Positions 1-7,367 are shown, counted from the stretch's first letter. The stretch is DNA of 14,750 nt from Myxococcales bacterium (GCA_027005175.1 JALTMC010000528.1:1-14750); one strand, 5' to 3'. Numbers and translations are program-made. Notes: generated by a model from the sequence alone, not told the origin.

Positions 1-1
1 T

Positions 2-631
2 GGAATTTTTTCTTTGTCGTATGTTTATCTCTTGCCCATGCTCACACCCAAGAAGAAAACGAAGCGCAAAGTGTTTGTGGTGATGGAGTTGGAGACCACA
101 CCCAAAGGTGCTGCTGTGTGGGTTAATGGACGTCGTCAACTGGAGCCCACACCTACGGCCATTAGTGTTCGAATCGGTCGTACTGTGCAGATCCAACTTC
201 GCAAAAAAGATCACAAAACGGTCGATTTCCAATGGCAGGCTACAGCTTATGATCGCCGTCGATTCTTCTTGCGACCTCTTGTGAAGCCTCGACCTCGGCC
301 TCGTGAGGTGGACCCTCCCATCGCTGCTGTACCTACACCTGTACGGATTCGTCCGCGCCCACGGTTACGACGTGTTCGACGACGTGTTCGCAAGCCCAAG
401 TATCCCACTGTCACTCTGTCGATACGAACCGTTCCAAGAGGTGCGAAAGTTCGGGTGGGGAGCAGGACTTGGCCAGGGAGAACCCCACTTCGTATTGTGC
501 TGCGAGAAGGAAAACGATCAAAGATCACTGTTCTTAAGTACGGTCACCAGGATGCCTACTTTGTTTGGTCTGCGAAGAAAAATGAAAAACATACCATCAA
601 GTTGTATCGGCACAGTTGGTACAATCCATGA
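2..631 (+). CDS. PEGA-domain protein, 5' end cut off by the window edge
   Basis: The frame is open from the first bases of the window, so this is probably the C-terminal part of a longer protein. A TTG at 14 is the only nearby in-window start and has no ribosome site ahead of it. The visible protein opens with a short hydrophobic run (YVYLLPML) followed by a basic KKKTKRK patch, as at the end of a membrane helix. Two PEGA-like beta-sandwich repeats follow, one beginning near VMELETTPKGAAVWVNG and one near TLSIRTVPRGAKVRVG, joined by an Arg/Pro-rich linker (PRPRPRE, RIRPRPRLRRVRRRVRK). PEGA domains are usually extracytoplasmic and often sit C-terminal to a Ser/Thr kinase and a membrane helix; the second kinase in this window has exactly that order. 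I infer this is the tail of such a kinase, but no kinase domain is visible. The stop TGA overlaps the next start as ATGA, so the two genes are likely cotranscribed and translationally coupled. Confidence 0.75.
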   Translation, partial: GIFSLSYVYLLPMLTPKKKTKRKVFVVMELETTPKGAAVWVNGRRQLEPTPTAISVRIGRTVQIQLRKKDHKTVDFQWQATAYDRRRFFLRPLVKPRPRPREVDPPIAAVPTPVRIRPRPRLRRVRRRVRKPKYPTVTLSIRTVPRGAKVRVGSRTWPGRTPLRIVLREGKRSKITVLKYGHQDAYFVWSAKKNEKHTIKLYRHSWYNP

Positions 632-3309
632 TTGGTTATGTGCTCAAAGACACATACCGAATTGATAGTTATTTGGGAGAAGGTGGTCCATCTATCGTAT
701 ACCGGGGCACAGACCTTTTGCTGGGTACACCTGTAGCGATCAAGCGTCTTAAGATCCAAGCCTCGATGGGGGATGGTAGCTCTATGGCTGAGCGATTCAT
801 TCGCGAGGCCCGAACTCATGCTCGCTTAACCCATCAACATATTGTTGGTATCCGTGCTGTTCTGGAAGAAGAGGGTGAGTTCTTTATCGTGATGGAATAT
901 GTCGATGGTGGCGATCTGGCACACCTTCTACAGAATAGCCCTAACCATCGATTGTCTGTGGGAGATGCAGCCTCTATCTTTGGTCAATCCCTATTGGGGC
1001 TTGACCATGCCCATCGCAACAAGGTTATCCATCGTGACATCAAACCCTCCAACATCCTTATCTCCAGCGAACACTGTGCAAAAATTGCTGATTTTGGCTT
1101 GGCCCGCGCTTTTTCTGATCCCAAGATCACAGGAACAGGCTTTCTTGTAGGAACCCTGACTTATATGTCACCCGAGCAACTACAAGGTGATGAGGCTGAT
1201 CGACGCAGCGATATTTATAGCTTGGGGATCTCGTTGTACGAAACTTTGGCAGGGAAGCATCCTTTTGTGCGTGATGGTGAGAAACCGACGCCTCAAGAGA
1301 TCTTTGGACGTCATATGTTTAAGACACCCTCTCCACTCCATAAAGTACGAGGTGATATCCCAGAGCGACTCTCTGTTGTGGTTGGGCGCAGTATGGCGAA
1401 GGACCCGAGCGATCGTTTTCCCGACTGTATCGCATTTGCCGAAGCTCTTCAGGAAGCAACAGAAGGGGTTGTTCTTCCAGAGAGTGGTGGACATCTATCA
1501 CTTGCCTTTGCGATGCAAAGTGGAGCCTCGATCCTTCGGAAAGAGGTGGAGCACGAAAGTCCCGGAACACCCAAATCTTCCCCAGAAACAGGTATTCTTG
1601 AGGCGAGAGATGATACGCCACTTCGACCTCCAGCAGGCTCTTCACCACGCACTCCTTTTGCAACTCCAAAGGGAGGCATGCAAGATCTGTCCGGACAAAG
1701 TAACGAACGGTCTCACACTCCTGAGTTGACCCCAGCTTCCCAACTTCCTGCTGGTCAAGGAACACAAGAACTCTCGATTACAAATGACACCGTGTTTGAT
1801 CGTCGATCGCCGATCCCCCGTTCTCGGGGAGGGGAGAGTGCTTCCAATACCAAGCCTTTTGATCGTTATGCGGAGTCAAAGGACTCGATAAGGGGGAATG
1901 CTTCAAGCCCATCGCCGCTCCCTCGTTCTCGGGGAGGGGAGGATGCTTCCAACACCAGGCCTTTTGATCGTTATGCGGAGTCAAAGGACTCGATGAGGGG
2001 GAATGCTGCAAGTCCATCGCCTGCCTGGGGCACGCCTCAACATGATCCTGCTGTGGCTGATACCGATACGTTGCACTCTTTGGATCTCCCCTCTTCCTCT
2101 CATGACGTTGCGCCGGGGGATAGGGTTGAAGTACCAGAAAACTTAGATACTTGGACGGATTCAGCTTCTCCCTTGGACCGTGACCTGTCTGTTGAGAACT
2201 CAAAGTCACAGGCTGGAGAGAGCCGCTGGGTGTTTCTCTTTTTGTTTGTTTTGGTTCTCGCATCCGGAAGTTACTTTTTTGCAAAAAGCCGAACAGGGCT
2301 GCATCTTTCTGGTGATGGTCACCTGGCTCAACGTGATGGAGGACCTGCTGATTTTTCTCCTCTGTCACCCATTGCGTCCACAGGCCCTATGGCACTTCCA
2401 GAGCGGCGAAACACAAAGAATCATCCTTCTCAAACCCCTTTCTCTGACAGAGATGGAGCAAGCACAACACCGCCAACACGTACTGTTCCGACCTCCTGCT
2501 CCTCCTTTCAGGGGCATATGGTGCGTATCCCAAGTGGCTCGTTTGTCCGAGGATATCGAGGGAAGAGAGGCATTGAAAAAAGTCGGCGATACTCGCCCAA
2601 GGATGCACCACCCCAAAAGATCTTTGTGTCTTCTCTGTGTATCGATCAGTTTGAAGTGACAGTGGGAGAGTACCTGCAGTGTGTGAAAGAAGCGAATAAG
2701 TACTCGGAAACAGATGCTAAGTCGGACACCGATGATGGAAAGGTCGGGTGTTTGACGATCCCGTGGCATACCGACAGTCACTGGAAAGGGAGACATTGGC
2801 CTGGAAAGACAGTCACACAAGTTCTTCCTGCCAATCACCCCATGCGTTTTGTCAGTTGGGAAGACGCGCTCGCCTATTGCAAATGGAGAAACAAACGATT
2901 GCCCACCGAAGCGGAGTGGGAGTGGGCGGCTCGTGGTGATGAGGGGTGGCTATACCCTTGGGGAAATCAAAAACCCACTTGCAAGCACGCTGTCTACAAT
3001 CGGTGTGCCCACAACCCCAAGCCGGTCAGCCTCAAGCGAATGTTAGGACACAATGCCTTTGAACTCTTCGACTTGGCCGGGAATGTCGCAGAGTGGGTTC
3101 ATGATTGCTACGATCCAAAAGCCTATCTCACATCCAAAACCAAGAATCCATTGATCGATCATCTGCCTTGTCGAATGCGCGTGGCACGCGGTGGCTCTTA
3201 TCGTCATGGTATTGTGGGGATTCGAACATACCCTCGCATCCGACTCAGACCTTATCAAAATCTATCATGGGTAGGCTTTCGGTGTGCCGCTTCCATAGGA
3301 AGGAAGTGA
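628..3309 (+). CDS. Transmembrane Ser/Thr protein kinase with C-terminal FGE-sulfatase-like domain
   Basis: The product is an 893-residue fusion. Residues 1-275 are a Hanks-type Ser/Thr kinase: a glycine loop (GEGGPSIV, with Ser where the third Gly usually is), VAIK lysine at 39, helix-C Glu at 60, HRDIKPSN with Asp 137, DFG with Asp 155, and a SPEQ activation-segment end. All catalytic residues are present, so it should be active. A long Ser/Pro-rich linker follows, then a membrane helix (about 533-552, WVFLFLFVLVLASGSYFFA). From about 630 to the end lies a formylglycine-generating-enzyme/SUMF1-like fold, with RIPSGSF, RLPTEAEWEWAAR, LAGNVAEWV, RGGSY and GFRCA. The two FGE catalytic cysteines that belong between GGSY and GFRCA are absent, so I infer a binding or sensing role outside the cytoplasm. 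ATG 628 overlaps the preceding stop (ATGA); a TTG at 616 would add four residues. The next gene starts 3 bases after the stop. Confidence 0.93.
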   Translation: MIGYVLKDTYRIDSYLGEGGPSIVYRGTDLLLGTPVAIKRLKIQASMGDGSSMAERFIREARTHARLTHQHIVGIRAVLEEEGEFFIVMEYVDGGDLAHLLQNSPNHRLSVGDAASIFGQSLLGLDHAHRNKVIHRDIKPSNILISSEHCAKIADFGLARAFSDPKITGTGFLVGTLTYMSPEQLQGDEADRRSDIYSLGISLYETLAGKHPFVRDGEKPTPQEIFGRHMFKTPSPLHKVRGDIPERLSVVVGRSMAKDPSDRFPDCIAFAEALQEATEGVVLPESGGHLSLAFAMQSGASILRKEVEHESPGTPKSSPETGILEARDDTPLRPPAGSSPRTPFATPKGGMQDLSGQSNERSHTPELTPASQLPAGQGTQELSITNDTVFDRRSPIPRSRGGESASNTKPFDRYAESKDSIRGNASSPSPLPRSRGGEDASNTRPFDRYAESKDSMRGNAASPSPAWGTPQHDPAVADTDTLHSLDLPSSSHDVAPGDRVEVPENLDTWTDSASPLDRDLSVENSKSQAGESRWVFLFLFVLVLASGSYFFAKSRTGLHLSGDGHLAQRDGGPADFSPLSPIASTGPMALPERRNTKNHPSQTPFSDRDGASTTPPTRTVPTSCSSFQGHMVRIPSGSFVRGYRGKRGIEKSRRYSPKDAPPQKIFVSSLCIDQFEVTVGEYLQCVKEANKYSETDAKSDTDDGKVGCLTIPWHTDSHWKGRHWPGKTVTQVLPANHPMRFVSWEDALAYCKWRNKRLPTEAEWEWAARGDEGWLYPWGNQKPTCKHAVYNRCAHNPKPVSLKRMLGHNAFELFDLAGNVAEWVHDCYDPKAYLTSKTKNPLIDHLPCRMRVARGGSYRHGIVGIRTYPRIRLRPYQNLSWVGFRCAASIGRK
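1806..2015 (+). repeat. 105-bp tandem repeat, two copies, in the kinase linker
   Basis: Two near-identical 105-bp units (1806-1910 and 1911-2015) encode a 35-residue peptide twice, with core PRSRGGE, FDRYAESKDS and RGNA. The unit length is a multiple of three, so the frame is kept. Each unit contains a short palindrome-like stretch (CCCCGTTCTCGGGG in copy 1, CCTCGTTCTCGGGG in copy 2) and a second one, GAGTCAAAGGACTC. The few differences suggest recent duplication. Confidence 0.9.
3302..3306 (+). promoter_or_regulatory. Ribosome binding site supporting a TTG start
   Basis: GGAAG lies 6 bases before TTG 3313, inside the last codons of the upstream kinase gene. There is no ATG near the N-terminus, so this site is the reason for taking TTG 3313 as the start of the phosphodiester glycosidase gene. 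Confidence 0.55.
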
Positions 3310-3312
3310 GTT

Positions 3313-4197
3313 TTGTTCCAAGGCAAGCGTAAGCTGTGGTGGATCGCTCTTTTGCTTCTCCTGCTTGTTGCATGGTGGCAACGAAGTACGATCCGCACTG
3401 TCTTGCGTTGGGTGGAAAAGAGATACTTTGCTTATATCGCTGATAATGGCCCTTTGATCTATGTTCAGCGTGGCCGCTGGGATATGATCCAACAAGGTCT
3501 CTGGGTTCGCTCCATTGTCTACAAACGCAAACATCATTGGAGTAAAATACGCCTGTTCCTTGTGCGTATGGATCCCAAATACATGCAACTGAAAGTATGG
3601 TGGGGCAAACCGAAGAGAATTCGTTGGATCATGCGAAACACACCGGCCCTGGCTGCTATTAATGGTGGACCCTTCGATCCCAGTTATCGTCCTTGGGGTC
3701 AGTTTAAACAAGCCGGTCGTCTCTTTCAAAAACACCTGTTCCGCCGGGACTCCGATGGTGTCTTCTATATCCGATCCAACCGGATCGGGATCGCTACAGC
3801 TCAAGGCTGGAAACACAAAGGCAGCACTACTGTCTTTCAATCATCACCTCTGCTTGTTGTGCGTGGCCAACGTGCTCGCCTCTCTCGATCCAAATGGCGT
3901 GTTGATCGACGCAGCGCCCTATGTATCGACCAAAAAGGACGCCTGCTCATGATGACGACGGACGGTCTCTTTAATGGATTGAGCTACTATGAGCTGAGCC
4001 TGCTTATGGCTGCCCCCAGCAAACGTGGTGGCTTTCACTGCAAATGGGGACTCAACCTCGATGGAGGCTCCAGTAGCCAATGGGCTGTCCGACAAAAAAA
4101 ACAAATGACTGTGATCTCTGGAATTGAAAAGACACCACTCTATCTCTTAATTCTCCCTCGACGCTACCATAATCATGTCCCATCCATCGAGAAATAA
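3313..4197 (+). CDS. Phosphodiester glycosidase (NAGPA/DUF2233) family protein, membrane anchored
   Basis: This 294-residue protein begins with KRK and a single hydrophobic segment (about residues 8-22, LWWIALLLLLLVAWW), so it is probably an inner-membrane-anchored or exported protein with its domain outside the cytoplasm. The family signatures are AAINGGPFD (near 114) and NLDGGSSSQ (about 248-256), together with the RSALCIDQKGRLLMM strand, as in the NAGPA-type phosphodiester glycosidase fold. Family members cleave or bind sugar phosphodiesters, for example in lysosomal mannose-6-phosphate uncovering, and bacterial members are often linked to cell-wall or polysaccharide metabolism. The actual substrate cannot be read from the sequence. 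The TTG start follows the kinase stop by only 3 bases with a GGAAG site, which indicates cotranscription with the PEGA protein and kinase. A functional link to that kinase is inference only. Confidence 0.85.
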   Translation: MFQGKRKLWWIALLLLLLVAWWQRSTIRTVLRWVEKRYFAYIADNGPLIYVQRGRWDMIQQGLWVRSIVYKRKHHWSKIRLFLVRMDPKYMQLKVWWGKPKRIRWIMRNTPALAAINGGPFDPSYRPWGQFKQAGRLFQKHLFRRDSDGVFYIRSNRIGIATAQGWKHKGSTTVFQSSPLLVVRGQRARLSRSKWRVDRRSALCIDQKGRLLMMTTDGLFNGLSYYELSLLMAAPSKRGGFHCKWGLNLDGGSSSQWAVRQKKQMTVISGIEKTPLYLLILPRRYHNHVPSIEK

Positions 4198-4266
4198 CGA
4201 GAGTCTCGCAGGGATCACATACGAACCCGAGCAGAATTTATCAGAAGCGTCTGAAGAAAAACCAGT

Positions 4267-4300
4267 CGATGAAAAATTAGGGCCGATGAAAAACTAGGGT
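4267..4300. repeat. 17-bp tandem repeat, two copies
   Basis: cgatgaaaaattagggc (4267-4283) is followed directly by cgatgaaaaactagggt (4284-4300), differing at two positions. It runs straight into the 16-bp array. It lies between the convergent ends of the glycosidase gene and mglA and is not coding. Confidence 0.85.
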
Positions 4301-4392
4301 CGTTGGTGAGCCGGGTAGTTGATGGGTCGGGTAGTTGATGGGTCGGGTAGTTGATGGGTTGGGTAGCTGATGGGTTGGGTCGATGATGAGTT
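4297..4392. repeat. 16-bp tandem repeat array, six copies
   Basis: The unit gggtagttgatgggtc occurs in register at 4313, 4329, 4345 and 4361 with at most two changes, flanked by degenerate copies at 4297 and 4377. The period of 16 is not a multiple of three, and there are no spacers, so it is neither coding nor CRISPR. The array ends 13 bases from the mglA stop codon, so it lies in or just after the mglA 3' untranslated region. Confidence 0.9.
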
Positions 4393-4405
4393 GGGGATGT
4401 TTTTA

Positions 4406-4996
4406 TCAGCTACCACCGCGTTTGAGGTGTGTGAGGACGAGCTTTGCGTTGGCTTTGAGTGTATCAAACACACCTTGTCCACTGGTGGCGATTGCTTCGT
4501 ATTCGGGGACATTGTGTGGGTTGAGTTCTTCGTGGAGTTCCGCGACGTTGGCTACGTTGGGTAGGTCGCGTTTGTTGTATTGCATCACAAACGGGATCTT
4601 GTCGAGATCGTAGCCTTGCTCAGATAGGTTGATACGCAAGTTATCGAGGCTTTCGAGGTTGGCTTCCATACGTTCATACTGGGAGTCAGCGACGAAAACC
4701 ACACCATCAACACCTTTGAGGATCAGCTTGCGGCTCGCGTCATAAAAGACTTGGCCGGGTACAGTATAGAGGTGGAAGCGCGTCTTGAAGCCACGGATCT
4801 GTCCCAGGGACAGGGGCAAGAAGTCGAAGAACAGGGTGCGTTCTGTTTCCGTAGCCAGGGAGATCATCTTCCCTTTGGCTTCGGGATTGGTCTTCTTGTA
4901 GATGTATTGTAGGTTTGTCGTTTTTCCGCAAAGTCCGGGACCGTAATAAACGATCTTACAGTTGATTTCACGGGACGAATAGTTAATGAAGGACAT
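4406..4996 (-). CDS. mglA: MglA, Ras-like small GTPase controlling cell polarity
   Basis: The 196-residue product closely matches M. xanthus MglA from memory, starting with the same [19 protein letters not shown]. The GTPase motifs are a P-loop GPGLCGKTT (19-27), Arg 53 (the intrinsic arginine finger in the M. xanthus protein), TVPGQ with Gln 82, and NKRD (141-144) for guanine recognition. In M. xanthus GTP-bound MglA marks the leading pole and directs gliding and type IV pilus motility, and MglB is its activating partner. Transcription is leftward from mglB, with a 99-base gap between the two genes. A GAGGAG ribosome site stands 6 bases before the ATG. No key residue is missing, so it should be functional. 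Whether this organism glides is not shown by the window. Confidence 0.96.
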   Translation of the reverse strand: MSFINYSSREINCKIVYYGPGLCGKTTNLQYIYKKTNPEAKGKMISLATETERTLFFDFLPLSLGQIRGFKTRFHLYTVPGQVFYDASRKLILKGVDGVVFVADSQYERMEANLESLDNLRINLSEQGYDLDKIPFVMQYNKRDLPNVANVAELHEELNPHNVPEYEAIATSGQGVFDTLKANAKLVLTHLKRGGS

Positions 4997-5095
4997 TATT
5001 CTCTCCTCGGTCGAACGTCCTTTGGTTCCCAGCCAGGTTCAAGGTTGAAAAGGACATTGCTGTACAATGGAACCATAGTGAAGTGGGACGCTGCG

Positions 5096-5566
5096 TCAGT
5101 CTGCGAACAACTTATCGATGTCGTCATCATCGAACTCCAGAGCGGAGTTGTCGCTGGACTTGGCTTCTTCTTCCATCTTCAAAAAGACCTTCTTGATCTC
5201 TTCGCTGGCTCGCTTGACTCGCAACCGAACCAGACCGAGGGAAGATCGTTTATCAAAGATAATGACTAGAATGACACGCTCATCAACGAGTGTGATGTGA
5301 ATATTGTCACGTTCGCCCTCATGAAAAAGATTGGAAAACTCTCGCTCTCCGATCAATTGGGCTAGGCCACTTGTCGCTGCAATATTTCCAGCAGCCAGGG
5401 AAGCCAATGAAGTGGTATCGAGCTCTTGAACATCCTCACCACTTGCTGCGATTAAGAGTCCATTTTTATCGATGAGAAAGACCACTTTGGCACTGGCATC
5501 ACGCGTTAGTCGATCACTGATGGTCTTGATCTCGCGGTACGCCCAGTCGTGTAACACGAAGCTCAT
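5096..5566 (-). CDS. mglB: MglB, Roadblock/LC7 regulator of MglA
   Basis: The 156-residue Roadblock/LC7-domain protein shows the M. xanthus MglB signatures: DRLTRDASAKVVFLIDKNG near the N-terminus, DTTSLASLAAGN, LIGEREF and SLGLVRLRVK. MglB homodimers stimulate MglA GTP hydrolysis and sit at the lagging pole. The acidic C-terminal tail (DDDDIDKLFAD) resembles the M. xanthus tail that contacts MglA. Gene order mglB then mglA is the same as in M. xanthus. The ATG is preceded by GGAGG and AAGGA on the minus strand. Expression probably starts at the promoter at 5781-5808, giving a leader of about 200 bases. Confidence 0.95.
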   Translation of the reverse strand: MSFVLHDWAYREIKTISDRLTRDASAKVVFLIDKNGLLIAASGEDVQELDTTSLASLAAGNIAATSGLAQLIGEREFSNLFHEGERDNIHITLVDERVILVIIFDKRSSLGLVRLRVKRASEEIKKVFLKMEEEAKSSDNSALEFDDDDIDKLFAD

Positions 5567-5780
5567 TTATTCCTTACCTCCGCCAGCATTACATGCATCC
5601 TTGCGTTAGAATGACATGGGGATTTCGGGCTCTTTGACTCGCATATCGCATCCACCCTGCTGTGGATAATCGTTGTTCTCCATGAACGAAGATCATCTCG
5701 GGTGTGGAATGGTGTCATACTTCTACTGCTTTGAGTCTTCAAAAACACGAGCTTTGCCCCTATTTAGAAGAAGCTTCACC
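5567..5780 (-). other. Probable long mglBA mRNA leader
   Basis: From the inferred transcription start near 5774 to the mglB ATG is roughly 208 bases without a convincing gene. A GTG-initiated frame (5748 to 5563, 61 codons) spans most of it and ends in a TGA that overlaps the mglB ATG as ATGA; it has no clear ribosome site or recognisable product. I saw no riboswitch family signature. Confidence 0.35.
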
Positions 5781-5808
5781 ATTATACAGCAATGCATAAG
5801 GGGGTCAA
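5781..5808 (-). promoter_or_regulatory. Strong sigma70-like promoter for mglBA
   Basis: Read on the minus strand, TTGACC (5808-5803) and a perfect TATAAT (5786-5781) are separated by 16 bases. It points toward mglB and lies between the moeA stop and the mglB start. AGAAGCTT at 5769-5776 and its reverse complement at 5807-5814 flank the core promoter, a possible operator pair. Confidence 0.65.
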
Positions 5809-5882
5809 GCTTCTATCCATCGTCACTACAAACAAACGACTCTTCCCAAGAGAACTTAAACACTATTTTTAGGTTGGGTTAT
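5809..5882. other. moeA 3' flank with weak hairpin
   Basis: CTCTT-CCC-AAGAG (5840-5852) is a 5-bp hairpin. On the minus strand it follows the moeA stop and is followed by a loose T-rich run, so it could be a weak moeA terminator; the stem is too short to call with confidence. Nothing else is evident. Confidence 0.25.
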
Positions 5883-7112
5883 TTAGAGATGTTTCTTTCG
5901 GTGGGGAGGGTGTAATAACATCACATCGATGATCGAACCGGACTCCAGCGACCCTTTGCCTGGGGGCAAGACTCCAAAAGCTTCGATCTGACGCATCGAC
6001 AAGAGATTGCCAGAGTTTTGGTTGGCGTGGGGGATAAAGAAAGCCTCTCCCTGCTCCCATGACAACTGACCCCGAATAAAATGTGTGCGTCCTGGCGCGG
6101 GTCGAGCTGCTGCTGCGAGTTGGGCTTTGATCCGGGGGCGGTAGATCCGAGGATGTCCCAGCATCTTGCGTAGTGCTGGGCGAACAAACACTTCAAAGGT
6201 GACCAGTGAGGACACAGGGTTTCCAGGTAAGCCAAAGACCATACAGTCTTGATGAGAACCAAACATCAAAGGCTTTCCCGGTTTAATGGCGACCTTCCAG
6301 AAGTCGATAGAAACACCCAGGGATTCGAGAGTCGGGCGAATCAGATCATAGTCTCCCACTGAGGCTCCCCCCGAACTTACGAGGATATCTGCCTTCAGTC
6401 CTTCTTTTAAAGCCTGGGCCAGCATTTCAGGTTGGTCTGGAATAATGGGGAGTAGCCATGGTTCTCCGCCAGCTTCGATCACTTGGCCAGCCAAACTATA
6501 GCGGTTGGATTCGATGATCTGACCAGGCTCAGGGATCTGATCGATCGTCACCAGCTCATCACCACAGGAGACAATGGCAACACGCGGACGGCGGGAGACT
6601 TGAAGGGTGGAGCGACCACAGGAAGCCAACAAGCCAAGTTCCCCCGCATGAATCGTATGAGAGACTGGCAGAATGACCTCTCCTTGCTTTAAGTGACTGC
6701 CCTGAAATCGAATGGACTTCTCAACAGGTATGGGCTTTGAAAACCACACCCGATCTCCTTCACGGCGTGCATTCTCCTGTGGCTCCACAGCGTCAGCTCC
6801 AGGTGGAATCGGAGCCCCTGTGAAAATTCGAGCGGCCTCTCCAGGCTGTACCTCTTGTGTGGACCAATGAGAAGCCGGGATCTCTTGTGTCACACGGAGA
6901 GACACCGGCTCGTCTGTTGTTGCCTTGTCTGTATCAACAGAACGCACAGCATAACCGTCCATTGCAGAGTTGGAAAACAATGGAAAATCATTGGGTGCTA
7001 GAATCTCTTCACGCAACACTCGATTCTGTGCACCCAACAGATCCACCGTCTCGGTAGAGATCGGTTGCACTTGCTTCATTATGTTTTCTAAGGCTTCTTC
7101 TATCGATAACAT
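5883..7112 (-). CDS. moeA: Molybdopterin molybdenumtransferase MoeA
   Basis: MoeA inserts molybdate into adenylylated molybdopterin to form the molybdenum cofactor in the cytoplasm. The 409-residue length is normal for the family. Motifs in order are NSAMDGYA (48-55), RIFTGAPIPPGAD (95-107), SCGDEL (182-187), the MoCF-type SSGGASVGDYD (246-256), KVAIKPGKPLMFG (273-285) and GLPGNPVSS (294-302), followed by the C-terminal beta domain. All regions expected of an active enzyme are present. A GGAGG site sits 6 bases before the ATG. The gene is divergent from the second kinase gene and followed on the same strand by mglBA, which has its own promoter. No other molybdopterin genes are visible in the window. 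Confidence 0.95.
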   Translation of the reverse strand: MLSIEEALENIMKQVQPISTETVDLLGAQNRVLREEILAPNDFPLFSNSAMDGYAVRSVDTDKATTDEPVSLRVTQEIPASHWSTQEVQPGEAARIFTGAPIPPGADAVEPQENARREGDRVWFSKPIPVEKSIRFQGSHLKQGEVILPVSHTIHAGELGLLASCGRSTLQVSRRPRVAIVSCGDELVTIDQIPEPGQIIESNRYSLAGQVIEAGGEPWLLPIIPDQPEMLAQALKEGLKADILVSSGGASVGDYDLIRPTLESLGVSIDFWKVAIKPGKPLMFGSHQDCMVFGLPGNPVSSLVTFEVFVRPALRKMLGHPRIYRPRIKAQLAAAARPAPGRTHFIRGQLSWEQGEAFFIPHANQNSGNLLSMRQIEAFGVLPPGKGSLESGSIIDVMLLHPPHRKKHL

Positions 7113-7367
7113 CTCATTCCTCCATTATGGCTTGTCATTCGCGAATTATGAGTGAGCCCGATAAGGCTTTGGGGTATCGTTTCACTTGTCTTGAACTTGC
7201 GTTCTCTCTCCATACGCAACACGAGCGTTCTTGACGTGTTCTTAGATACCATCTAGCTTTACTGCGATACAATGTCCTCTCTCTTTTTCTTTGAATGGGA
7301 GAGTCTTCTGCGTTGGACTTTGGAGTGGGCGACGCTCCCCTTTCAGCGATCAATGAACAACTTTTTA
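7113..7367. other. Divergent gap between moeA and second kinase gene
   Basis: This stretch should hold promoters for both genes. A perfect 10-bp palindrome, ATTCGCGAAT (7137-7146), lies 25 bases upstream of moeA and could be a small operator. On the plus strand TACAAT (7268-7273) is a reasonable -10 hexamer but has no good -35 partner. TTGACG (7231-7236) is -35-like with only a poor -10 downstream. I would not call a firm promoter on either strand. Confidence 0.3.

Noticed and set aside
1778-2838. Long minus-strand frames opposite the first kinase
   Set aside because: They are shadows of a strongly supported kinase and FGE-like reading frame; their His/Pro/Gln composition reflects the repeat and linker on the other strand.
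2515-3309. A functional sulfatase-activating FGE
   Set aside because: The cysteine pair needed for formylglycine generation is missing between GGSY and GFRCA, and no sulfatase gene is nearby.
4241-4254. TCAGA-AGCG-TCTGA hairpin as terminator of the glycosidase gene
   Set aside because: The 5-bp stem is followed by an A run rather than a T run on the plus strand and has only a weak T content on the minus strand.
4267-4392. CRISPR array
   Set aside because: The units are 16-17 bp and abut directly with no unique spacers.
4294-4512. Minus-strand frame rich in Thr, Pro and His over the 16-bp array
   Set aside because: It overlaps mglA in another frame, and its composition is only the repeat read through; a 16-bp period cannot keep one peptide repeat in frame.
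5023-5075. 7-bp inverted repeat (TGGTTCC/GGAACCA) between mglB and mglA
   Set aside because: Short arms 39 bases apart, no T run; compatible with chance.
5673-5915. 80-codon plus-strand frame between mglB and moeA
   Set aside because: It covers the mglBA promoter, overlaps the moeA 3' end, has no ribosome site and looks like random translation.
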